From Pyrobaculum sp. WP30 (GTDB lineage: Archaea > Thermoproteota > Thermoprotei > Thermoproteales > Thermoproteaceae), in NCBI GenBank assembly GCA_001189275.1, contig CP012158.1, positions 558,001 to 622,000 of the forward strand: a stretch of 64,000 nucleotides of DNA. The letters run 5' to 3'. Positions 32,789 to 41,074 of the stretch are shown here, one piece after another. Position 1 is the stretch's first letter. Each line of letters opens with the position of its first letter. Position numbers and translations under genes: made by a program. The notes under the pieces are model-generated. The model searched no databases and was not told the origin of the DNA. It worked only from the letters and a program-made list of their open reading frames with translations.

Positions 32789-34021
32789 TTAAAGCTTGAA
32801 GAGCGCGGAGAAGGTGCCCAGGCCGAGGGCCTCTCCGATGAGGAGGACGCCGAGTATTATCGACGCCACGCCCACGGCGTATTCGATCTTCCGGCCGAGG
32901 GAGCCCCACCTCATGCTCTTCGCGGCGCGGCCCGCGCCCCTCCTTACCGCTACTATAAGCAGGTAGATGACGAGGGCCAGGCCGGCGGCGTATGCGAGAG
33001 TCGCGGCGAAGAGGAGCAGGTAGTTGCCCGTCAGCGCCGAGGCCACCAAGTTCGCCACCACCACGGCGCCGAAGAAGGGAGCTATGCAGGGGGTCCACAC
33101 GGCGCCGAGGGACGCGCCGAGCATGAAATCTCCGGCTAGCCCGACGCCCCTCTTGGAGGCCTTGTAAGCCGAGGTCTGGAAGCGGGAGGCCCAGATGACG
33201 AAGGCCTTGTTTAGCCTCTCCACCACCAGCACCGCCCCCATCGCCACCAGCAGGACCCCGCCCACCGCGTATAACACGACGTTGACCACCTCGCCCACCC
33301 AAGCAGCCACCGCTGACACCACAGTGGCTATCACGGCGTAGGACGCCGCCATGCCGGCCAACACAAGCGGCAGACTACGCCTAACGAGGTAGGTGGTCGC
33401 CGCAATTGTCAAAACCGGCAGGACGCAGGGCGAAAACACGCTGGCAACCCCCGCGGCGAAGGACAGGGCGATCTGTGCAAACGCCTGCATGCCCTCGCGC
33501 GCGGCGGGTTGCTGTGTCTGCTGTTGCGGCGTCGAGGTCTGTTGCCCGTAGGCCATGTCTAGGAATTTTAGGAAGGTGTCTGGGTCGGCGGCGCCGATCA
33601 TCACAAATGTGACGTGCAGAACGCCGTCTTTCACGTAGCCCATGATGACAGTCGGCGTCCCTATCACTGGGATGTTCTGCCGGCCTGAGACCTTCTGCTC
33701 CCGGAGCGAGCCGCCGTAGTATATGTAAACTTGCCCATCGGCCACCGCCTCCACGCCTCGCACCAAGTAGTTAGCCAAGTCTATAGACACCAGATTGATG
33801 CCCTTAAGAGCCGACGCCACCCGGCCGTCTGTAAATACCTGCGTCTTGAGGTATTGACAGCCGGGGCAGTCGGGCTGGTGGATAAATATGAGAACGCGAC
33901 CATCTCTCCCGAGGGCGGCGGCCAGGTCCTGCTGGGACTTGACGTCTGTGAACTGCAACTGGCCTATCTGCAACGCCGCCGCGAGGGCGGCCAGCAGTAG
34001 GAGCGCCGTGGCGGTTTTCAT
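32789..34021 (-). CDS. thioredoxin-CcdA fusion protein (disulfide carrier, DsbD-like)
   Basis: A 410-aa protein. After a signal peptide comes a thioredoxin-like domain with Cys52-Pro-Gly-Cys55 (HQPDCPGCQYLKTQ) and cis-Pro123 (VIGTPTVIM). A Gln/Thr-rich linker (160-175) leads to a six-helix CcdA domain with Cys199 (FSPCVLPVL) and Cys312 (WTPCIAPFFG). CcdA/DsbD pass reducing equivalents from the cytoplasm to external proteins such as cytochrome c or disulfide isomerases. Here the outer thioredoxin precedes the transporter in one chain. The next gene upstream is divergent. Confidence 0.9.
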   Translation of the reverse strand: MKTATALLLLAALAAALQIGQLQFTDVKSQQDLAAALGRDGRVLIFIHQPDCPGCQYLKTQVFTDGRVASALKGINLVSIDLANYLVRGVEAVADGQVYIYYGGSLREQKVSGRQNIPVIGTPTVIMGYVKDGVLHVTFVMIGAADPDTFLKFLDMAYGQQTSTPQQQTQQPAAREGMQAFAQIALSFAAGVASVFSPCVLPVLTIAATTYLVRRSLPLVLAGMAASYAVIATVVSAVAAWVGEVVNVVLYAVGGVLLVAMGAVLVVERLNKAFVIWASRFQTSAYKASKRGVGLAGDFMLGASLGAVWTPCIAPFFGAVVVANLVASALTGNYLLLFAATLAYAAGLALVIYLLIVAVRRGAGRAAKSMRWGSLGRKIEYAVGVASIILGVLLIGEALGLGTFSALFKL

Positions 34022-34049
34022 GGAAAGCTATTTACGGAAATCCCTATAT

Positions 34050-34679
34050 ATGTTTGTGCACGTGGAGAAGGTGGTCACAGGGCCCTTGGCGACTAACACG
34101 TACATAGTATGTAGCGCTGAGGAGTGCATCGTGGTGGACCCCGGCGGTGGCGCGGACAGGGTCCTGGCGCGTCTGGGCGGCAGATCTGTGGCGGCTGTGG
34201 TGGCGACCCACCTCCACTTCGACCACGTGGCCGCAGTCGCCGCGTTGACGGAGGCCGCGGGGGCGCCCTTCTACGCGCACCCGGCTGACTGGGCCGTCTA
34301 CAGGGAGCTCAACGCGGTGGCTGAGGAGTGGGGCTTCGAGACGCCCGACCTCCCGACGCCCAAGCCTCTGGGCGAGAGGCTGTGGATTTTCGACGTGTGG
34401 CACACGCCGGGTCACACCCCCGGGTCCGTCTCCCTCGTGGCTAACGGCGCCGTGTTCACCGGCGACACGCTCTTCTACCAGTCCGTCGGCAGGACCGACC
34501 TACCCCTGGGCGATTGGGATCTGCTGGTTCAATCCGTCTGTAGGCTCTACAGCCTCCCGCGGAACTACGTGGTGTACCCCGGCCACGGCCCCGAGACGTA
34601 CATAGGGCTGGAGGCGGCGGACAACCCGTTTATAAACGCCGACGTTTGCAAAACCGGGGGCCACCGCAACCCATATTAG
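34050..34679 (+). CDS. glyoxalase II-like metallo-hydrolase
   Basis: A 209-aa MBL-fold enzyme with VATHLHFDHVAAV (HxHxDH), VWHTPGHTPGS, FTGDTLFYQSVGRTDLP and VYPGHGPET, all of which are typical of YcbL/glyoxalase II proteins (S-acylglutathione or related thioester hydrolases). Because archaea of this group lack glutathione, the substrate is unknown. ATG at 34050 is chosen from GCTATTTACGG about 20 nt upstream; longer frames run into the divergent CcdA gene. Confidence 0.9.
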   Translation: MFVHVEKVVTGPLATNTYIVCSAEECIVVDPGGGADRVLARLGGRSVAAVVATHLHFDHVAAVAALTEAAGAPFYAHPADWAVYRELNAVAEEWGFETPDLPTPKPLGERLWIFDVWHTPGHTPGSVSLVANGAVFTGDTLFYQSVGRTDLPLGDWDLLVQSVCRLYSLPRNYVVYPGHGPETYIGLEAADNPFINADVCKTGGHRNPY

Positions 34680-34698
34680 CATAGCCGCCGTTCCCTCC

Positions 34699-35367
34699 AT
34701 GCAGGCCGCCGCTAAGGCCAAGTTGCTACAGTATCCGCCGCCTCCCGTCCTCACGCCTCAGCTCATCACAGCGGCTTCGGTCATCTCCACCAGGCTCTAC
34801 GGCCTTTTTGATCTAGGCGTCTTCATCGCCAAGCTGGTTGAGGCGGGCGTGCAGAGATACGGCGAGCCGCTGGATCCCTGCTGGCTCTACATAGTCCTCC
34901 CCAACGGCTACAAACACTTCGCATACTTCTCAAACGACGTGCCGGAGGCAACCGAGCACACGTCTCTCTACCCGGACCCCTACCTCGGCGCGTTGTTTAC
35001 AGCCGCGTCGGGGAGGAGGGCGGTCTTCAGGCCGCTTGGCAGGGACTACCTAGACGGGCTGTTCGAGACGCTTGCGCAGAGCGAGGGGTGGAACATACAT
35101 ATATCTAACTACGTCGAGTTCGAGCCGCATCTCAACCAACATGTGGTTGGCAGCGAATGCGTGGCGGAGCGCTTGAGGGCCATACTTCCCAAGGAAGCCA
35201 CATATGAGAAAGACGCGTTGCTGTCGGTGCTGGTCCCCACGGTGCCGCAAGCCTTCTTGACGGATCCCCAGCTCATGAAACTCATCTCATTGGGTTTAAT
35301 GGAGTATAGAGAAACGACGATAGTGCCTACGCAACTTCTGGTGTCCCTCCTCGGGATGCTGTTTTAA
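34699..35367 (+). CDS. hypothetical protein (222 aa)
   Basis: A soluble protein of mixed alpha/beta texture with QLITAASVISTRLYGLFDLG, EPLDPCWLYIVLPNGYKHFA and a C-terminal LISLGLMEYRETTIVPTQLL. It starts 20 nt after the metallo-hydrolase and may be in its transcript. No family recognised. Confidence 0.65.
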   Translation: MQAAAKAKLLQYPPPPVLTPQLITAASVISTRLYGLFDLGVFIAKLVEAGVQRYGEPLDPCWLYIVLPNGYKHFAYFSNDVPEATEHTSLYPDPYLGALFTAASGRRAVFRPLGRDYLDGLFETLAQSEGWNIHISNYVEFEPHLNQHVVGSECVAERLRAILPKEATYEKDALLSVLVPTVPQAFLTDPQLMKLISLGLMEYRETTIVPTQLLVSLLGMLF

Positions 35368-35388
35368 ATCTCCTGCCTAAGCCGCCAC

Positions 35389-36417
35389 GTGAAGGCGGTG
35401 ATTTTAGGAGGCGGCATAGCCGGGGTGCTCACGGCGTATTTCCTCAGGGAGGCTGGCTTCGATGTGGTGGGCTTCGGCGGCGAGCTCACGTATCCGCTGG
35501 CGTCGCTGGTGCTTACCCAATCTATGCCATTTGGAGAAGACGTGGAGCTGGCGCGGAGGAGTCTGGAGATATACAGGAGGTTCGTGGAGCCGCGGGAGGT
35601 CGTCTCGGTGGACATCCTCCCCAGGTGGGTTGACCTCTCCAGGCTCGCCACGCCGCACGAGGTGGCCGACAAGCTGGAGGGTCTGCGGCTGAGCCCCGAC
35701 GAGGTGGCTGTGATAACCCGCGACTACTTGATACCTGTGAGGAGGGTGGTGGCGCGCCTACGTAAGGAGCTGGGCTTCACCGACTCATACGGCCTTCTGA
35801 AGGTTGAGGACGGGAGGGCATTCGTGGTTGCAGACGGCAGGCGGGTGGGGGGCGATGTAGTTGTGCTGGCCGCCGGCTACAGAAACAGCATTTTGGCAAG
35901 GGAGGCGGGCCTGGCCCTGCCGCTGGAGCCCTATGAGTGCTACGGGGTGTTATACATCGTGGGAAGGCGGCTGTGGAGATACAGCATTGGAGACCACGTC
36001 TTGGGCTGGTACGGGAGGCCGGCGACGCCTCCCCTCTACATAGCTGGGGACGGTTGCGGGCGGCTCGGGCAGGGGCCGCCGCCGAACTACGTAAGACGAA
36101 TCACAGCCTTGATGAGGCAACGGGGGGCGCCGGTCCTCCCGCTGTATCTAAAAACCGGCTACTGCGAGGTGGGGCCGCACGGCGGCCCGCTGTATGGGCG
36201 GCACCCCGCCGTAGAGAACCTCTACGTTATCGGCGGTTTCAACGGCTATGGGAGCATGGTGGGGCCCGCCCTCGCCGAGCGCCTCGCCGAGCTCGTAGGC
36301 GGCCGCGGCTCAGGCGACGTATTCAGGCTGGAGAGGCACCTAGACTCCAGGCCCTTCAACCCCTGCGAGGTGGCTGAGCGCCACGACTGGGGCGCCGTTT
36401 TGCTCCGCAATGCTTAA
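35389..36417 (+). CDS. FAD-dependent oxidoreductase (DAO/glycine-oxidase fold)
   Basis: A 342-aa flavoprotein: KAVILGGGIAGVLTAYFLREAGF at the N-terminus, VVVLAAGYRNSILAREAGL for the second FAD contact, and a C-terminal HPAVENLYVIGGFNGYGSMVGPALAERLAELV typical of DadA/GlpA-like amine dehydrogenases. It begins with GTG 22 nt after the preceding stop. The substrate is not predictable. The C-terminal MVGPALAERLAELVGG is well conserved in the family. Confidence 0.85.
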   Translation: MKAVILGGGIAGVLTAYFLREAGFDVVGFGGELTYPLASLVLTQSMPFGEDVELARRSLEIYRRFVEPREVVSVDILPRWVDLSRLATPHEVADKLEGLRLSPDEVAVITRDYLIPVRRVVARLRKELGFTDSYGLLKVEDGRAFVVADGRRVGGDVVVLAAGYRNSILAREAGLALPLEPYECYGVLYIVGRRLWRYSIGDHVLGWYGRPATPPLYIAGDGCGRLGQGPPPNYVRRITALMRQRGAPVLPLYLKTGYCEVGPHGGPLYGRHPAVENLYVIGGFNGYGSMVGPALAERLAELVGGRGSGDVFRLERHLDSRPFNPCEVAERHDWGAVLLRNA

Positions 36418-36421
36418 AAAT

Positions 36422-36439
36422 CCGCTACTCAATTAGCGG
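36422..36439. promoter_or_regulatory. inverted repeat just before a ribbon-helix-helix gene
   Basis: CCGCTA and TAGCGG form a perfect 6-bp inverted repeat with a 6-nt spacer, ending 2 nt before the GTG at 36441 and overlapping the expected transcription start. It is a natural autoregulatory operator for the encoded repressor. Confidence 0.5.
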
Positions 36440-36440
36440 C

Positions 36441-36608
36441 GTGTCGAAAGAGAGGGAGAAGATGGTGCTCATATCGTTTCACGTGCCTCGGTCCTACGTC
36501 GAGGTGATCGACGAGCTAGTGAGGCTGGGGCTCTACCCCAGCAGGAGCGAGGCGATTAGGGCAGCCCTCAGAGAGTTGTTGGGTAAGTACAAACTAGACG
36601 GCGTTTAG
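36441..36608 (+). CDS. ribbon-helix-helix DNA-binding protein (55 aa)
   Basis: A 55-aa protein: MVLISFHVPRSYVEVIDELV, then RLGLYPSRSEAIRAALRELL, the strand-helix-helix of a CopG/MetJ-type repressor, close in pattern to the 71-aa protein at 2236. GTG at 36441 follows a CTTAAAAAT element by about 25 nt. The gene sits directly upstream of the DMT-type exporter gene and could regulate it. Confidence 0.8.
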   Translation: MSKEREKMVLISFHVPRSYVEVIDELVRLGLYPSRSEAIRAALRELLGKYKLDGV

Positions 36609-36636
36609 TTTATAGCCCCCCAACATCCACGCCCCG

Positions 36637-37449
36637 ATGGACGGATACGTGTCGGCTCTTACAGCCGCCTTAGCTTTTTCCTTCAACGCGCCGCTGGCGT
36701 ACGCCGCGACTAGAAAGGGAGTGAGCTCCACCGCGTTGGTGGCGATACGCAACACGGTGGCGCTGGCGGTGTTGCTACCCCTCGCAGATTTCAAGACATC
36801 TACGTCGACGCTTCTTGTGGTTACAGCCTCCGCCCTGCTTGGGCCGGGCCTGGGGGACTACGCCTACTTCAAGGCCATGTACCACAGCGGGGTGGCCGCG
36901 GCGGTGACCATCGGCTATACGTATATATTCACAGCGCAACTGTTCTCAGTCGCTATGGGCTTGGAGAGCTTCAGGGCCTCCGCCGCTGTGGGAGCCGCCT
37001 TGGCATTTCTTGGCATCGTGGTGGCGCTTGGCGGAAGGCCAAGGGGGCCCGGGGTGTTCTACGGGGCCGCGGCGTCTGCGGCGTGGGGTCTCGCCTCTGC
37101 GTTGCTGGGGGCCGCCGCCGAGGAGGCCACGCCGTATACAATCGCCGTGGTGAGGTCCGCGATTCTCGCACCGCTTTTCTTCGCCCTCCCAGAGGGGCGG
37201 AGGGCCTCTGCGTCTGGGCTCCCCTACGCCGTTTTGTCAGGCGTCGTGGGCCTCGCCCTGGGCTCACTGGCCTTCATCTACGCCATCTCGAAGATAAAAG
37301 TCGCCGCGACCGCGGTGGCCACCTCCCTCACGCCGATATTGTCGCAGATACTAGACAGAGCGATAAACAAAAGCGCCATCTCGCCGAAACATATATTAGG
37401 CGCGTCGCTGGTAGCATTAGGCATAGCAACCACAGTGATGAATAATTAG
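36637..37449 (+). CDS. DMT superfamily (EamA) transporter
   Basis: A 270-aa membrane protein with about ten helices arranged as two EamA repeats: the first half ends FLGIVVALGGRP, the second contains GLALGSLAFIYAISKIKVAATAVATSLTPILSQ, a hallmark of EamA exporters. Such proteins export amino acids or metabolites; the substrate is unknown. It starts 28 nt after the ribbon-helix-helix gene. Confidence 0.88.
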   Translation: MDGYVSALTAALAFSFNAPLAYAATRKGVSSTALVAIRNTVALAVLLPLADFKTSTSTLLVVTASALLGPGLGDYAYFKAMYHSGVAAAVTIGYTYIFTAQLFSVAMGLESFRASAAVGAALAFLGIVVALGGRPRGPGVFYGAAASAAWGLASALLGAAAEEATPYTIAVVRSAILAPLFFALPEGRRASASGLPYAVLSGVVGLALGSLAFIYAISKIKVAATAVATSLTPILSQILDRAINKSAISPKHILGASLVALGIATTVMNN

Positions 37450-37483
37450 ACAGCGGAAAAATGAAGAGCTGACGACGGTCTGA

Positions 37484-37786
37484 CTACGGCTTCTTCAACT
37501 CGGCGAGTTTCTTGTTTATCTCGTCAAGTATCTGCTCCTTGGTCTTCCCCTCCGTAGATATGCCCAGGGACCTAGCCATCTCGATGATCTTCTGATCTAT
37601 CTCCTCCTTCTTTTCAACCCTCCTGACCTCTTCCTCGGCCGCGCCGGAGGCCGCCTTTCTGAACTCCCTAATGGCCTCGCCCATCCCCCTGGCCAAAGAC
37701 GGAAGTTTAGAGGGGCCCCAGATGAGGATAATCACTATTGCTATTAGTATTATCAACCACTCTTGCCCAGCAAGTATGAGATACAT
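37484..37786 (-). CDS. tatA: TatA/TatE-type Sec-independent translocase protein
   Basis: A 100-aa protein: an N-terminal membrane helix (WLIILIAIVIILIWGPSKLPSL) followed by the amphipathic helix LARGMGEAIREFRKAASGA and a charged tail. The GPSKLP hinge is typical of TatA/B. TatA polymerises into the pore that moves folded proteins. It is divergent from tatC, with ATTAATATAG about 27 nt before its ATG. Confidence 0.93.
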   Translation of the reverse strand: MYLILAGQEWLIILIAIVIILIWGPSKLPSLARGMGEAIREFRKAASGAAEEEVRRVEKKEEIDQKIIEMARSLGISTEGKTKEQILDEINKKLAELKKP

Positions 37787-37857
37787 AGGCGCTAGTTGTT
37801 TAGTGCTATATTAATTTTGTGGCCCAAAAGCTTTTATGGAGGAGACTTAGGTTGAAC

Positions 37858-38703
37858 GTGGAGCCTAAGCCGCCTCGCGACAGGGAGATGCCGCTGTGGG
37901 AGCACTTGGCGGAGTTGGGGAAGCGGCTGAAGCGGGTCCTCATAGCGTTTGCCGTGGTGTTTGTCGTAATGTGGATGCCCGCGCCCAACCTAGACTCGGG
38001 AGGCGTACTCAACATCCTTGCCTCGTTTTTTGTGTCGGGCGAATACAACCCCTTCGCCTACTGGGTCTTCATGCAGTCTATGAACCCTCTGCTCCGCGAG
38101 CTCAACAGCACAGGTAACATCAAACTGGTCTTGATAGGCGGCGAGGTGTGGAGCCCGCTTTCGGCCGTTATGTACGCCGCGGTGTATCTCTCCGTGTTGG
38201 TGGTCTTTCCCTATTTTCTCTACGAGCTCTGGCTGTACATCCAGCCGGCTCTCTACCCCCACGAGGAGCGTGCCGTGAAGAAATACCTCTGGATAGGGCT
38301 TATGCTGTTCTACGCCGGCAACCTCTTCGGCATATTAATCATATACCCAATGCTTCTGAGGTTCATAACAGGCCTCGCGAAGATTCTTGGGATAGAACAG
38401 CTTTTTAGCGTCTCGTCTGTTGTAAGCACGTGGATCCAAATGGCGTTCTGGACCGGCGTCATATTCGAGACGCCCATCGTAATGGCTGTTTTGTCTGAGA
38501 TCTGTCTGCTCAACCCGTGGACTTTGGCGGAGTACAGGCCGCTGGTCTACGCCGCGGCGCTGATATTAATAGCCGTGATAACCCCCGACACGACGCTTGT
38601 CTCCACGTTTCTGACATTTATACCCTTTGTGATCCTCTTCGAGCTCGGCCTGGTGTGGAGCAGGAGGATCGTGCGGAAGTGCCCCGACATTCAGCGCCGG
38701 TAG
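37858..38703 (+). CDS. tatC: TatC, Sec-independent protein translocase core
   Basis: About 281 aa with the conserved N-terminus MPLWEHLAELGKRL and six helices; the conserved SPLSAVMYAAVYLSVLVVFPYFLYELW and AFWTGVIFETPIVMAVLS segments are present, as is VITPDTTLVSTFLTFIPF. TatC binds twin-arginine signal peptides. The start is taken from CTTTTATGG about 25 nt upstream, giving GTG 37858 or TTG 37852. The long first loop of about 60 residues, between helices 1 and 2, is larger than in bacteria. Confidence 0.93.
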   Translation: MEPKPPRDREMPLWEHLAELGKRLKRVLIAFAVVFVVMWMPAPNLDSGGVLNILASFFVSGEYNPFAYWVFMQSMNPLLRELNSTGNIKLVLIGGEVWSPLSAVMYAAVYLSVLVVFPYFLYELWLYIQPALYPHEERAVKKYLWIGLMLFYAGNLFGILIIYPMLLRFITGLAKILGIEQLFSVSSVVSTWIQMAFWTGVIFETPIVMAVLSEICLLNPWTLAEYRPLVYAAALILIAVITPDTTLVSTFLTFIPFVILFELGLVWSRRIVRKCPDIQRR

Positions 38704-39527
38704 AGACCGTGGAGATACATCAACTTCGGCGTGGCGGACCACCCGCCGGGCATCTGCCTCACCAGGTCCCACTTCACGAGGTAGCCCAACTGCCACGGCG
38801 ACAGGAAGTCCATAAGGTAGCCGTGGCTCACAACCCCATGCGCGGCGAGGTCTTCAAACACGTCTAGGCCTACGCCGAGGACCTCCGCCACCCTCTCCAG
38901 GGCTTTGTGGAAGTGCGGCTCATATACTTGGACAGCTGGACCCTCCAGCGGCGCCTCCCGCAGGGAGACCTCGCCCCTCTGCACAGACACGTCGCCCGGC
39001 GCCTTCACGTACCTCTCCTTTATGTAGGGGGGCGTTGAGGCGTGGAAGACCACCTCGCCCGGGAGGTCAAGAGGCCTCGTCGCTATAACCTGTAGCTCGG
39101 CGCCGACCTCCTCGGCGTAGTCCGCCGCGATGTAGACATACCTCGCATAGCCGAACCGGAGGTCCACCGCAATGGACCTAGGCCGGTGTGAAAGCACGGC
39201 GACCGCCGCCGTGATGGGGTCCGGCCGCGGGGCGGCGCATCTCCGGAGCCCGTCTCCGTGGGGCATCAGCCGCGCCGCCCACGCCGCGTCCAGCTGTAGC
39301 TGGCCGAAGAGGAGGACCGGGTCCGCGGCCTCCAGCCCTAGATCTCTCTGGTCTTGCAGGGCGGGCAGTATCTGCGGCCCGTGTATTTGGCGTATGGCTC
39401 TGGCTAGGTGGGGAGCAGACGCGAGGCGGGGGGCTGGTGGCGGAGCTCCGCAACGTGGAGCAACCAACACGTCCACCTCCCCGAGCACGTGCGGCGTCTC
39501 GCTGTGGTCGACTATTTGCATGGGCAT
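38691..39527 (-). CDS. hypothetical protein (278 aa)
   Basis: Starts MPMQIVDHSETPHVLGEVDV, with a proline- and alanine-rich middle, then SIAVDLRFGYARYVYIAADY, GEVVFHASTPPYIKERYV and a helical C-terminus. The ATG at 39527 is supported by ATATATAAAG about 20 nt upstream; this region also lies before the plus-strand gene at 39564. The end overlaps tatC by 13 nt. No family recognised; the C-terminal half resembles a small winged-helix or SAM-like bundle but without certainty. Confidence 0.65.
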   Translation of the reverse strand: MPMQIVDHSETPHVLGEVDVLVAPRCGAPPPAPRLASAPHLARAIRQIHGPQILPALQDQRDLGLEAADPVLLFGQLQLDAAWAARLMPHGDGLRRCAAPRPDPITAAVAVLSHRPRSIAVDLRFGYARYVYIAADYAEEVGAELQVIATRPLDLPGEVVFHASTPPYIKERYVKAPGDVSVQRGEVSLREAPLEGPAVQVYEPHFHKALERVAEVLGVGLDVFEDLAAHGVVSHGYLMDFLSPWQLGYLVKWDLVRQMPGGWSATPKLMYLHGLYRR

Positions 39528-39563
39528 GGCCACATCTTTATATATGGGGGCTATTAAAGGGGC

Positions 39564-39929
39564 ATGAGCGTGGCAGGTATTAGGTTTGATTATATACATG
39601 CGGAGAGACTCGGCGTGCCGCCCCCGGGGGTCCAGATCCAGATGAACATGCAGGTCATGATAGAGGGGGAGAGGGCCGTCAAGAGGGGCGGCGCCACGGA
39701 GATACCGTTTACCATAAGCATCTCCTCAAGCCCAAGCGTCGTCACGGTCACCATAAGAGGCGTTGCCACCGTACAGGGCGAGGTAGATGTGAAGAACCTC
39801 CCGCCGCATGTGGCAGGGCCTATAATGCAGGCCGCCCTCTTTGAGGCGGCGTTGATAATGAGGGAGCTGGGCTTCCCGCCGCCTCTGCCCGTCCAGCCGC
39901 AACCCCAGCAGACGCCTCACTACGCGTGA
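39564..39929 (+). CDS. conserved hypothetical protein (121 aa)
   Basis: A beta-rich protein: VQIQMNMQVMIEGERAVKRG, then IPFTISISSSPSVVTVTIRG and a helix GPIMQAALFEAALIMRELGF; the tail is a Pro/Gln-rich disordered stretch. The sheet-plus-helix layout resembles a SecB-like or chaperone fold, but I am not sure. It is divergent from the gene at 39527 and may share its near-palindromic TATA region (39537-39547). Confidence 0.6.
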   Translation: MSVAGIRFDYIHAERLGVPPPGVQIQMNMQVMIEGERAVKRGGATEIPFTISISSSPSVVTVTIRGVATVQGEVDVKNLPPHVAGPIMQAALFEAALIMRELGFPPPLPVQPQPQQTPHYA

Positions 39930-39968
39930 TGAGCCAACCCCGGCACCGATCTGTGAGGTAGTTTTCGA

Positions 39969-41063
39969 ATGCTGAACCCCTTCCCCCTGGTCCTCCTGGC
40001 TAGGGGCGTATATGCGCTCATGTGGTTCTACGTAGCCCCCGTGATTCCGGCCATGCTACGCGAATTCGGCGTAGCCCCCGCCGACGCCGGGCTTCTGCCG
40101 GCGGCCTTCATCGTGGGAGCTGCGGCGGCTCAGCTCCCGGCCAGCTACCTCGGAGCCCGCTACGGCCACGACAAGGTGGCAGGTACCGGCATGGTGATCT
40201 TCGGAGCCTCCTCGGCGTTGATGGGCCTTGCCCCCAGCTGGGGGTGGGCTGTGGGCCTTAGGGCACTGGGCGGGGTCGGCGCCGGGCTTTTCTTCTCCAC
40301 CGCTGGCGCTGTCTTAGTCGCCTTGAGACCCAACGCGGTGGGGTCGGCCTTGGGGTGGTACAACGCCTCTTTTAACATAGGAGGCTTCGTGGGGTACTAC
40401 TGGGGATACGTCGCCTCCGCTACCGGCTGGCGTCTTGCGTTGGCGGCTCCCGGCGTGTTGGCCGCGGCTTTAGGGGCCGCGCTTCTCATGGGACGCGGCG
40501 TCAGGAGCAGGGCGGCGATAAAGCGGGAGGCCGCCCTCTTTGGTTTGGCGTCTTTTCCGTTTTGGGGCGCGGTGTACGCCGCCAACAGCCTCACGGCGAC
40601 TTGGATTCACCTGTACCGCCATGTGGGCGAGGACGTTGCCGGCGCAATATCCTCGGCTGCCATGGTCTCGGGCTTCTTCGGCGGCTTGGTCGGCGGGCTT
40701 TACGACAGGGCTAGGAACAAGCTGTATATCTTCCTCGGCGCGCCGCTTGTCGCCGCACTGGCTTATGCGGCTCTTCCCCACGTCCCGCTGGGGGCTGTGC
40801 CGCTGTTGATATTTCTCTACGGGGCGTCTTTCTCCGCCTACATCACGGCTGTGTACGCCACGGCCTCTAAGACATCGGAGAACCCCGCCGCCGCGCTGGC
40901 GGTGATCAACGTGACTAACATGGCGCTGGGTCTGCACTTCAGCTACGTCTTCTCCTGGCTCATGGCCGCCGGGCCCGTAGGCCCGTGGCTCCTCTTGTCG
41001 TCGCTGGCTCTTTCCTCGGCCGCGTCTACATATGTAGTTGTAAATAGGTTAAAGATTTATTAA
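39969..41063 (+). CDS. major facilitator superfamily transporter
   Basis: A 364-aa membrane protein with about eleven or twelve helices. The first half has the MFS loop LGARYGHDKVAGTG and GAGLFFSTAGAVLVAL; the second half has a GLYDRARNKLY loop. Residues match sugar/drug:H+ antiporter-like MFS carriers. The substrate is unknown. The next gene, carbamate kinase, starts 11 nt later, so a nitrogen compound is conceivable. Confidence 0.88.
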   Translation: MLNPFPLVLLARGVYALMWFYVAPVIPAMLREFGVAPADAGLLPAAFIVGAAAAQLPASYLGARYGHDKVAGTGMVIFGASSALMGLAPSWGWAVGLRALGGVGAGLFFSTAGAVLVALRPNAVGSALGWYNASFNIGGFVGYYWGYVASATGWRLALAAPGVLAAALGAALLMGRGVRSRAAIKREAALFGLASFPFWGAVYAANSLTATWIHLYRHVGEDVAGAISSAAMVSGFFGGLVGGLYDRARNKLYIFLGAPLVAALAYAALPHVPLGAVPLLIFLYGASFSAYITAVYATASKTSENPAAALAVINVTNMALGLHFSYVFSWLMAAGPVGPWLLLSSLALSSAASTYVVVNRLKIY

Positions 41064-41074
41064 TAGACGACATC

